Below are positions 43,217 through 49,995 of a DNA stretch of 64,000 nucleotides, one piece after another. The notes below the pieces were generated by a model. That model did no database searches. It saw only the letters and a list, made by a program, of their open reading frames with translations, and was not told the origin of the DNA. Source of the DNA: Chloroflexota bacterium (GTDB lineage Bacteria > Chloroflexota > Anaerolineae > UBA4142); assembly GCA_023381515.1 (NCBI GenBank), contig JAMCQI010000079.1, positions 1-64,000 of the forward strand, written 5' to 3'. The first letter of the stretch is position 1. The number at the start of each line of letters is the position of its first letter. A program made the position numbers and the translations under genes.

Positions 43217-44482
43217 ATGGTAACACCCGCCAGTAATGAAAGCTTGGATCTTTGGCAGATGGCGGTTGCCCGTCTTGATCGAGTGGCTCAACTGCTTCAC
43301 CTGAATGATGGAGAGCTCGAGGTTCTCAGTCACTGTAAACGCGAACTGACCGTCCACTTTCCCGTCAAACGGGCCGATGGGGAGGTCCACGTCTTTACCG
43401 GATACCGGGTTCACCACAATGTCGCGCGCGGCCCCGCCAAAGGAGGCATCCGGTATCACCCGGGCATCACTTTGAGTCAGATCAAGGCTTTGGGCATGGC
43501 CATGACGTGGAAGTGCGCCGTCGTCGGTATCCCTTTTGGAGGGGCCAAAGGGGGCGTCGTCTGCGACCCCAAACAAATGACACAGCGCGAATTGGAAAGC
43601 ATGACTCGCCGTTATGCGACAGAGATCGAGATCATGATCGGGCCCGACCGGGACATTCCTGCTCCGGACCTTGCGACTACCGAGCAAGAAATGGCCTGGA
43701 TCATGGACACCTACTCGATGCACCACGGGCGCGCCATCCCCGGGGTCGTTACCGGCAAGCCGATCTCGATTGGCGGCTCACGCCTCCGCCGGGAAGCCGC
43801 TGCTCTGGGCTCGCGAATGGTGATGGAAGAGGCCGCGCAGCATCTTGGCATCAATTTGCAGAATGCGAGCGTGGTCATTCAGGGCTATGGCAAGGTCGGG
43901 GTGCAGTCCGCGGTCGGGCTCCAGGCGGTCGGATGCAAAATTGTCGGAGTGGGTGACTCGAAGGGGGGTGTCTATAATCCCAAGGGACTCGACCCCCGCC
44001 AGCTCGCTTCCTTCAAACAAGAGACCGGAAGCGTTCAGGGCTTTCCGGGCGGCGAGAAGGTCTCCTCCACCGCGCTGCTCGAGCTCCCCTGCGACATACT
44101 CATCCCCGCCGCCATCGAGAACCAGATAACCGCCGGGAACGCCGCGGCGATTCAAGCCCGTTTGATTGTCGAGGCGGCTAATGCCCCGACGACTATGGAG
44201 GCCGATCGCATCCTGCACGAGCGCGGTATTCTTGTGGTCCCCGATATCCTCGCCAACGCGGCCGGCGTCATCATCTCCTACTTTGAGTGGGTCCAGGATC
44301 TGCAGTCTTTCTTCTGGAGTGAAGAAGAAGTATTAAATAATCTACGCATGATTCTCACGCGCGCCTTTGATGAAGTGTTGGCGCTCTCGCAGAAAAATCA
44401 AGTGGACCTGCGCATGGGTGCGATGATGATCGCAGTCGACCGGGTCGCGCAAGCCACGAAACTGCGCGGGATTTACCCGTAA
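43217..44482 (+). CDS. Glutamate dehydrogenase paralogue, copy 2 (possibly regulatory)
   Basis: A 421-residue paralogue of copy 1. It keeps GPAKGGIRYHP, Lys99 (TWKCAV), Lys111 (GGAKGG), Asp146 (DIPAPD) and the Rossmann loop IQGYGKVGV. Two segments invariant in active enzymes are changed. DVNTN becomes DLATT, and GGSxGRxxATGRGV becomes GGSRLRREAAALGS (186-199). These lie at the active-site/hinge face, so this subunit may be weakly active or regulatory, as proposed for tandem GdhA/GdhB of Thermus. The start is the ATG 43217 with GGGGAGG 8 bases upstream; the frame opens earlier inside copy 1. Confidence 0.88.
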   Translation: MVTPASNESLDLWQMAVARLDRVAQLLHLNDGELEVLSHCKRELTVHFPVKRADGEVHVFTGYRVHHNVARGPAKGGIRYHPGITLSQIKALGMAMTWKCAVVGIPFGGAKGGVVCDPKQMTQRELESMTRRYATEIEIMIGPDRDIPAPDLATTEQEMAWIMDTYSMHHGRAIPGVVTGKPISIGGSRLRREAAALGSRMVMEEAAQHLGINLQNASVVIQGYGKVGVQSAVGLQAVGCKIVGVGDSKGGVYNPKGLDPRQLASFKQETGSVQGFPGGEKVSSTALLELPCDILIPAAIENQITAGNAAAIQARLIVEAANAPTTMEADRILHERGILVVPDILANAAGVIISYFEWVQDLQSFFWSEEEVLNNLRMILTRAFDEVLALSQKNQVDLRMGAMMIAVDRVAQATKLRGIYP

Positions 44483-44495
44483 GGCGAGCGCGGAA

Positions 44496-44524
44496 TTGAC
44501 ACCGCGGCCAGGGCGGGCTATAAT
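44496..44524 (+). promoter_or_regulatory. Consensus promoter of the roadblock/GTPase operon
   Basis: TTGACA (44496-44501), 17 bases, TATAAT (44519-44524): a perfect match to the sigma70 consensus. The predicted start near 44531 gives a leader of about 62 bases before the ATG at 44593. It makes the following genes a unit separate from gdh. Confidence 0.88.
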
Positions 44525-44592
44525 CCATAACCATCCTGCTCGTGCTGATCTCTGTTTCTGACCCATCCTTCACGTCAGACAGGAGATGCCCG

Positions 44593-45255
44593 ATGCCTCT
44601 TCAAGGCCGCTTGAAAGAGATGAGCCTCGCCAATCTGGTCCAAGTCAACTGCGAGGAGATGCGCGCGGCGCGCATCTCTCTAGCTTTCAAGGGACAGAAA
44701 GGCGAGGTTTACTTTTCTGACGGACAGGTCGTCCATGCCGTCGCCGGCTCGCAGACAGGTGAAGAGGCGCTTTATACCCTTTTGATGTGGGAGGACGGGG
44801 CCTTTACGTTGGAAACCGACGTCCATGCTCCCGACCGAACCATCCGGACGCCATGGTCGGAGCTCTTGCTCGAAGGTATGAAGCGAGCCGCCGAATGGCA
44901 GGCGACCGAGCGCAAGCCAGACCCTTCTTCCGCTTCTGACCTTCTCAGACGCCTCAGAGCCATTGACGGCGTGACCGGCGCGGTGATCGCCGCCTGTGAC
45001 GGTGTCGTGCTCGACGCTGACATGCCGGAAGGTAACGCCGAACGTGAGGCTGCTGTGGCGGTCTTTGTCGGTTCGGCCGCTGGCCAGATCCAAAAGAATC
45101 TCAAGTTGGACCCTTTTACCCAAGGTATCGTGACGATGAAGAACAAACGGATGCTTGTCTTGGGACAGCCCGATCGCTTCATCGGCCTTTTGCTCGCGGA
45201 CAATACATCCCCTGCCATCGTCAGCAACAAAGCGGCAGATATCCTGGGGAAATAA
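44593..45255 (+). CDS. DUF4388 (PATAN) + roadblock/LC7 protein
   Basis: A 220-residue two-domain protein. Residues 1-80 are DUF4388/PATAN (MPLQGRLKEMSLANLVQV; GEVYFSDGQVVHA; ALYTLLMWEDGAFTLE), a domain typical of two-component and gliding or taxis systems. Residues about 115-218 are a roadblock/LC7 domain (LRAIDGVTGAVIAACDGVVLD; VFVGSAAGQIQKNL; VLGQPDRFIGLLLADN). Roadblock proteins such as MglB bind small GTPases. The ATG 44593 has AGGAG 7 bases upstream. First gene of the operon that ends with the receiver-GTPase gene at 47951, so I infer it regulates that GTPase. Confidence 0.85.
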   Translation: MPLQGRLKEMSLANLVQVNCEEMRAARISLAFKGQKGEVYFSDGQVVHAVAGSQTGEEALYTLLMWEDGAFTLETDVHAPDRTIRTPWSELLLEGMKRAAEWQATERKPDPSSASDLLRRLRAIDGVTGAVIAACDGVVLDADMPEGNAEREAAVAVFVGSAAGQIQKNLKLDPFTQGIVTMKNKRMLVLGQPDRFIGLLLADNTSPAIVSNKAADILGK

Positions 45256-45340
45256 AGTGACCAGCGTCTTGTGCTCGAGGGTGCTCCCCGGAAAAGCGCA
45301 TCCGACGAACCCGAGCCAGAAAAGGGATGGAGGTTAGCGA

Positions 45341-46699
45341 ATGCAGATTGCACTGGAAGAGATCAACACTGTCTTGGGCGTTACCGGTTCATTCGTTTGT
45401 GCATCGGACGGCACAATCCCTGCCCAAGCAATGCCCCCTTCCTTTGACACGGCCCAACTCTCCCTCGCGGCTCGCATTGCCAGTCAGACCCTCAACGCCC
45501 TCGAAACTTCCCGCCAGCGCGTAACCGAGGTTGATCTCAGCTTCGGCCAGAGCCGGCTCTTGCTCAAAAATCTGCGCGGAGGCGCGATCGTCATTCTATG
45601 TTCCTCCAGCATCAACCTTCCTCTCCTCAACCTAACGGCCAATGTCGCCGCCAAGAGGATCGCGGCCGCGCTCAAGCCCTCCAAACCCAAGAGTCAGCCC
45701 GCCGAGGCACCGAAAAAGCCAACCGGCGAAGTCAGGGCCGCTTCGGCCCCGCCAAACGAATTTGAGAACGCGACGCCGCTGTCGCCGCCTCCCGCCGCCG
45801 GCACGGAACGCGTTATTCCGGCAGAACCTTCTGCTCCCACGGTGCGCACACCCGCCCCGCCTCCAGTGCCCCAGCCCGCTTCCGCTTCGCCTGCGCTAGA
45901 TGCTCTCAAAGGGGATGCGGTGCCGACCCTTTACGCCGAATTGGAACAGGAGATGTATCGCCTGATTTTTGCAGCACAGCGCGCCGGCGTGGTGCTGCGG
46001 GTGCTGGACCCTATGGCTATCTGGCTTTGCTGCCCCCGGACCAATCGTCTGCTCACGCGTCCGGAGAAAAAGCACCTTGCTTTCGCCGGTCGCTCAAATC
46101 AAATTGCCGCGGCCAGCCACATGTTCGGGCAAGCGGGATTTCAACCGAATCGGCGCTTGGATGCATTTTACGGTGGCCGCCGCCTCCACTTTGCGCACCC
46201 ACTGCGCGAGCTCACCGTCGAGATTTACCTCGATTCGTTCGAAATGTATCTGCACTTGGACCTCGGCTCCGTGCTCGACCAAGTCGACGTTTACGCCCCC
46301 GAGACTTTTATGTGCCTGCTGCGCCTGCAGCTTGTCGAAATGCCTGAGACCGCGCTTCGGGACCTCTGTGCCCTTTTTCTCGAGCACGATCTCATTACTG
46401 GCCCTGCACCCGACAAGATCAATGTCAGCCAGATTGTCGATCTGTGCGCCGAAGATTGGGGCTGGTATCGCGCCGCGACCATGAATCTCGATCGGGTGAC
46501 TGCGCACGCACCCAAGGCACTTGCTCCCGCCGAGCAAACCACCGTCGTCGAACGAGTTCGCCTGCTGAGGCAACGCATCGAAGACGCGCCCAAGAGCCTG
46601 CGCTGGCAGATGCGGGCCCGCGTCGGAGATGCGGTCCGCTGGTACGAAACCCCAATGGCTCCAACCAGCCCCAGCCGTCCGGACATGGCTTTCGGCTAG
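45341..46699 (+). CDS. Roadblock/LC7-like domain fused to a possible nucleotidyltransferase-like domain
   Basis: A 452-residue protein. Residues 1-115 have the roadblock pattern (EEINTVLGVTGSFVCASDGTI; AARIASQTLNALETS; GGAIVILCSSSINLPLL). A Pro/Ala-rich linker spans about 116-190. The C-terminal domain (about 190-452) contains GVVLRVLDPMAIWLC, RRLDAFYGGRRLHFAHP, LTVEIYLDSFEMYLHLDL, ALRDLCALFLEHDLI, LCAEDWGWYRAATMNLDRV and a basic WQMRARVGDAVRWYE end. From memory this resembles AbiEii/nucleotidyltransferase-like proteins of Chloroflexota, but a catalytic GS...D.D motif is not evident. The ATG 45341 has GGAGG 7 bases upstream. Second gene of the operon; a role with the GTPase is inferred. Confidence 0.72.
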   Translation: MQIALEEINTVLGVTGSFVCASDGTIPAQAMPPSFDTAQLSLAARIASQTLNALETSRQRVTEVDLSFGQSRLLLKNLRGGAIVILCSSSINLPLLNLTANVAAKRIAAALKPSKPKSQPAEAPKKPTGEVRAASAPPNEFENATPLSPPPAAGTERVIPAEPSAPTVRTPAPPPVPQPASASPALDALKGDAVPTLYAELEQEMYRLIFAAQRAGVVLRVLDPMAIWLCCPRTNRLLTRPEKKHLAFAGRSNQIAAASHMFGQAGFQPNRRLDAFYGGRRLHFAHPLRELTVEIYLDSFEMYLHLDLGSVLDQVDVYAPETFMCLLRLQLVEMPETALRDLCALFLEHDLITGPAPDKINVSQIVDLCAEDWGWYRAATMNLDRVTAHAPKALAPAEQTTVVERVRLLRQRIEDAPKSLRWQMRARVGDAVRWYETPMAPTSPSRPDMAFG

Positions 46700-46729
46700 G
46701 CAACCCGAGAAACATAAAGAGAATACTAG

Positions 46730-47002
46730 ATGGTGATTTGGCGCAACCGGCTGAGCAACATTCGCCGAGGTTTAGGTCAGGTGCTTTATGGCATGGCCCT
46801 CCATGATATGGTGCGCGCGAATCTACGCCAACGCGCTTCGCTCGAACACCTCTTTATTCTCATTACCTTTGGCGATCTGGTCGGCCTCCCGATTTTGCCG
46901 CCTTATTACTGCATGCGGCTTCTCCCCTTTATCGTGCCGGAAATCAACTCCTGGCGGCGCCGGTTACTTCGGGAACGTGATCTCGTAGACTCTATATTCT
47001 AA
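46730..47002 (+). CDS. Small conserved-looking protein of the GTPase operon (90 residues)
   Basis: A 90-residue protein. A basic N-terminus (MVIWRNRLSNIRRGLGQVL) is followed by MALHDMVRANLRQRASLEHLF, a hydrophobic, Pro-rich segment ILITFGDLVGLPILPPYYCMRL and a charged amphipathic end (NSWRRRLLRERDLV). It could be a peripheral membrane or adaptor protein. I do not recognise the family. The ATG 46730 has AAAGAG nearby, and the gene lies 30 bases after the roadblock fusion and 13 before the receiver-GTPase, so co-transcription is likely. Confidence 0.62.
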   Translation: MVIWRNRLSNIRRGLGQVLYGMALHDMVRANLRQRASLEHLFILITFGDLVGLPILPPYYCMRLLPFIVPEINSWRRRLLRERDLVDSIF

Positions 47003-47015
47003 GCGGGTAGCATCC

Positions 47016-47951
47016 TTGGACTCGACATCCTCAAGAGCACCCAAGCCGCGCGTGATGGTCGTAGACGACGATCCGCGTATTGTGGACGCAATCGCACAGG
47101 GACTGCGGGAACTAGACACTATCGAGGTCGTAGCGTTCACCTCCAGCCCGGAAGCGCGCAGCGCTCTGTTCCAAACGCATTTCGACCTGATCATTACAGA
47201 CTATCGCATGCCTGAGGTGGACGGTCTGACTTTGGTTCGGGAGGCGCACTGGTACTCTCCCAAGACAGTCACCGTTCTCATGACCGCCTTTGGTTCTCCA
47301 GAAATCGAATCCCAGGCCGAGCGCGCCGCGGTCAAGCATTATTTAGAAAAGCCGTTCACGGTAGATGACCTCACCGCCATCATCGAGGCAGTGTTCCCTC
47401 GTCCGCCAGCCGAAGACAAGCCGAAGGCCGCCTCGTACAAGGTGGTCCTCGGCGGAGACGCCAATGTCGGCAAGACAAGCCTGATTCAGCGCTATTGCAC
47501 GGGCCGCTTTGATCCGGTCCGCAGCATGACGATCGGAGTGGATTTTCACGTCTATGAAGTCAGAGTGGAAGACGGATCTGCCCGGCTCGTCGTTTGGGAT
47601 CTGGGCGGGCAGGACCGCTTTGCCCCGGCTCGTCACGCCTTTTATCGTGGCAGCCATGCCGTCGGGCTTGTGTTTGACGCCAGCAACCGCCATTCATTTT
47701 ACAACCTGATGCGTTGGTGGCGTGAGATTCATCAGTATCTCAAGGGTGTGCCCGTTCTGCTCCTCGCAAACAAAACAGACCTCCCTCGACAGGTATCTCC
47801 TGAGGAGATGGCTTTGGTTGCCAAGGCCTGGGGAATTCCGGTCTACGAATCCTCGTGCGCCAACGGGGGAGGTGTGCGCGAGTTCTTCGAAGCTTTGGCA
47901 CAAAGCGCTTGGCACCATGCCCACATGCCCAAGAAAGACGCCTCAAACTAG
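47016..47951 (+). CDS. Response-regulator receiver domain fused to a Ras/Rab-like small GTPase
   Basis: A 311-residue fusion. Residues 10-128 are a complete receiver: acidic pair in VMVVDDDP, phospho-acceptor Asp62 in IITDYRMP, Thr90 in VLMTAF and Lys112 in YLEKPF. Residues 140-300 are a small GTPase with all G boxes: P-loop GDANVGKTS (147-155), switch I Thr172 (MTIGVDF), DxxGQ in WDLGGQDRF (Gln199 present), NKTD (252-255) and SSCAN in place of SAK. Phosphorylation of the receiver could gate the GTPase. The start is the TTG 47016 (weak site); a GTG at 47049 would cut into the first strand of the receiver domain. Last gene of the operon with two roadblock proteins, the known partners of MglA-type GTPases. 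Confidence 0.88.
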   Translation: MDSTSSRAPKPRVMVVDDDPRIVDAIAQGLRELDTIEVVAFTSSPEARSALFQTHFDLIITDYRMPEVDGLTLVREAHWYSPKTVTVLMTAFGSPEIESQAERAAVKHYLEKPFTVDDLTAIIEAVFPRPPAEDKPKAASYKVVLGGDANVGKTSLIQRYCTGRFDPVRSMTIGVDFHVYEVRVEDGSARLVVWDLGGQDRFAPARHAFYRGSHAVGLVFDASNRHSFYNLMRWWREIHQYLKGVPVLLLANKTDLPRQVSPEEMALVAKAWGIPVYESSCANGGGVREFFEALAQSAWHHAHMPKKDASN

Positions 47952-47985
47952 CCCACCCAAAACCGTCCCCCCAACAATAATAAAC

Positions 47986-48032
47986 CCGTCTCCCCCAAGC
48001 GGGACTGATACTGTCCTGCTTGGGGGAGACGG
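47986..48032. terminator. Strong bidirectional terminator after the GTPase operon
   Basis: CCGTCTCCCCCAAGCGGGAC (47986-48005) pairs with GTCCTGCTTGGGGGAGACGG (48013-48032): a 20-base stem with one G-U wobble and a 7-base loop. It separates the converging GTPase and isopentenyl phosphate kinase genes. Confidence 0.85.
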
Positions 48033-48041
48033 TATGGTCGG

Positions 48042-48073
48042 AGGTCCCGCGGGTTTTGCGGGATCGGAGGTCT
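48042..48073. repeat. Dispersed 33-bp repeat, copy 2
   Basis: AGGTCCCGCGGG ... GCGGGATCGGAGGTCT matches the copy at 2542-2574, with a one-base length difference. It is intergenic, between a terminator and the stop codon of the isopentenyl phosphate kinase gene. Confidence 0.55.
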
Positions 48074-48079
48074 CTCCTA

Positions 48080-48877
48080 TCACGCGTGAATCACGGTCCC
48101 CTGATCAAATCCCTCTTCGGTGAGCGCTCTATACACCAGCCCCTCCCGCATGCCGCTCGTGAGACACACCTTGACCGATGGCATACGGCTCACCAGCGCG
48201 ATCATGTCCTTCACTTTGGCAATCATCCCACCTGTGACATCGTAGCCATGCGAACCGCGCAATTGCGATACGATGGCTCCGAGGTTTGCAGGCGTAATCT
48301 CAGGAATCACCCGGGCAGACAAGTCTTGCAGTGGATCGGAGGTGAACACGCCATCGACGAGCGCTACCAAAACGATGCGAGAAGGTTTCAGGAACGATGC
48401 AACAAAAGAAAAAATCATCTCCGTGGAGACGATGGTCATTCCGCGCGTATCGTCAAAGGCGACGTCGCCGTACACCAGAGGGACGAGATTGTTCTCCAGA
48501 GCCGTCCGAATCGGGTCGACGGCGAGGTCAACCAATTCTCCCTCTTTACACCGTGCTGAGGCCGATGGTTGCATCGTGACCGCGAGGACACCTTCGGCAA
48601 TCAAAATGTCTGTCACGAGGCGATTCAGGCGAGCGGCCGCAGCACCTGTCTCTGCATACGAGGTCCAGTTTCCCGCCTGGCCGAAACCGGTGGCCTGAGC
48701 AGTAAAATGACCAAAAGAGCCGCTTCCATGGCCCAACAAGAGCTTTGTCTCCGGCCCTTTGTCGTCGCGCGCCTGGCGGATTTCCCGCGCGATCTGGCGA
48801 ATGACTTCCTCCCGCGCCATCGCGGGAAGCGTCTTGTCCGTGATAGCAGACCCGCCCAACTTGAGGAATGTCAACAA
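48080..48877 (-). CDS. Isopentenyl phosphate kinase
   Basis: A 265-residue amino-acid-kinase-fold protein of the IPK group, which phosphorylates isopentenyl phosphate to isopentenyl diphosphate. FLKLGGSAITDK at the N-terminus and the catalytic His in LLGHGSGSFGHF are diagnostic; YGDVAFDDTRGMTIVSTE and SHGYDVTGGMIAKV follow. IPK is typical of archaea and of some Chloroflexota. The start is a TTG (48877 or 48874), overlapping the dCMP deaminase stop. Last gene of the gyrA, upp, dCMP deaminase, IPK run. Confidence 0.9.
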   Translation of the reverse strand: MLTFLKLGGSAITDKTLPAMAREEVIRQIAREIRQARDDKGPETKLLLGHGSGSFGHFTAQATGFGQAGNWTSYAETGAAAARLNRLVTDILIAEGVLAVTMQPSASARCKEGELVDLAVDPIRTALENNLVPLVYGDVAFDDTRGMTIVSTEMIFSFVASFLKPSRIVLVALVDGVFTSDPLQDLSARVIPEITPANLGAIVSQLRGSHGYDVTGGMIAKVKDMIALVSRMPSVKVCLTSGMREGLVYRALTEEGFDQGTVIHA

Positions 48878-49356
48878 ACCTGCTGTCCCCTCTCCTCGAT
48901 CACACTCGGCGGGGGAGGCGGAGTGCGGTCGCCCAGATCAAAATGCTCCACCTGAATGCCCGCCAGATGCAAATACTGCATGGCCAATTCATCCGGGTAC
49001 AATCCGGCATAGACGACCCGCACCAGTCCGGCATTGATAATCATCTTGGCGCAAATGTGGCACGGTTGATGAGTAATGTACACCGTGCCTCCCGAGAGAG
49101 AGACGCCGTACAGGGCGCCCTGCAAAATCGCATTCTGCTCTGCATGGAGTGCTCGCACGCAGTGGCCGCTCACCATCTCACACCCGACGTCCAGGCAGTG
49201 CGGCAGCCCCTTCGGGGCCCCGTTGTATCCGGTCGTCAAGATTCGCTTGTCTCTGACGATCACGGCGCCCACTTGGGCCCGCGCACACGTCGCGCGACGA
49301 GACACGGCGAGCGTGATATCCATGAAATACTGGTCCCAGCTTGGTCTCTCCATCAT
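48871..49356 (-). CDS. dCMP deaminase (cytidine/deoxycytidylate deaminase family)
   Basis: A 161-residue zinc deaminase. The catalytic motif is ALHAEQNAILQ (His and catalytic Glu), with zinc cysteines in HQPCHICAKM. MERPSWDQYFMDITLAVSRRATCARAQVGAVIV is the family start (split here by intervening residues of a normal length). It converts dCMP to dUMP for thymidylate synthesis. The ATG 49356 overlaps the upp stop as ATGA, so it is coupled to the uracil salvage gene. Confidence 0.92.
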   Translation of the reverse strand: MMERPSWDQYFMDITLAVSRRATCARAQVGAVIVRDKRILTTGYNGAPKGLPHCLDVGCEMVSGHCVRALHAEQNAILQGALYGVSLSGGTVYITHQPCHICAKMIINAGLVRVVYAGLYPDELAMQYLHLAGIQVEHFDLGDRTPPPPPSVIEERGQQVC

Positions 49357-49979
49357 CCCGTCCCAAACTGCCGGTCGCCCGCATCACCCAGGCCGGGCAC
49401 AATATAGGCGTCCTCGTTCAGGTGATCGTCGACGACCGCGAGATAAAGGTCCACATCGGGATGGTCCCGTTGCATGCGGCGGATGCCCTCCGGCGCCGCG
49501 ATAATACCTACGTATTTGATCTTTTTCGCGCCCCAGTCCTTGAGAATCGTCGCCGTCGCCGAGGCCGAACCGCCCGTCGCGAGCATCGGGTCCAGGATGA
49601 GACAGACGTTCACGGTGGGCGAGATCGGCAGGCGATTATAGTACTGGATGGGTTCCAGGGTTTTGTGATCGCGGTACAAACCGATGTGCCATACTTCGGC
49701 GGAAGGCATCATCTCCCAAAAGCCCTCCACCATCCCCAATCCTGCTCTCAGCACGGGCACCAGACCGACGACCTCTTTCAGTTCATAGCCCTTGGTTTGC
49801 GAGAGTGGGGTCGTCACCACGGTCTCCTTCAGACCGAGGTCGCAAGTCGCTTCATAAGCGAGGAGCAGCGCCACCTCCCGAATGAGTTCACGGAACTTTT
49901 TCGGTTCCGTCTTGGCATCACGCATCATCGTGACTTTGTGCCGAATCAGTGGGTGATTCGAAACATGGACCTCAGACAT
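49353..49979 (-). CDS. upp: Uracil phosphoribosyltransferase
   Basis: A 208-residue UPRTase making UMP from uracil and PRPP. The PRPP motif is CLILDPMLATGGSASATA, the N-terminus is VHVSNHPLIRHKVTMMRD, and the uracil-binding end is YIVPGLGDAGDRQFGT. The ATG 49979 has GGAGG upstream. It follows gyrA by 16 bases and overlaps dCMP deaminase, so pyrimidine salvage is tied to the gyrase gene. Confidence 0.96.
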   Translation of the reverse strand: MSEVHVSNHPLIRHKVTMMRDAKTEPKKFRELIREVALLLAYEATCDLGLKETVVTTPLSQTKGYELKEVVGLVPVLRAGLGMVEGFWEMMPSAEVWHIGLYRDHKTLEPIQYYNRLPISPTVNVCLILDPMLATGGSASATATILKDWGAKKIKYVGIIAAPEGIRRMQRDHPDVDLYLAVVDDHLNEDAYIVPGLGDAGDRQFGTG

Positions 49980-49995
49980 GCGACCTTCCTCCCCG

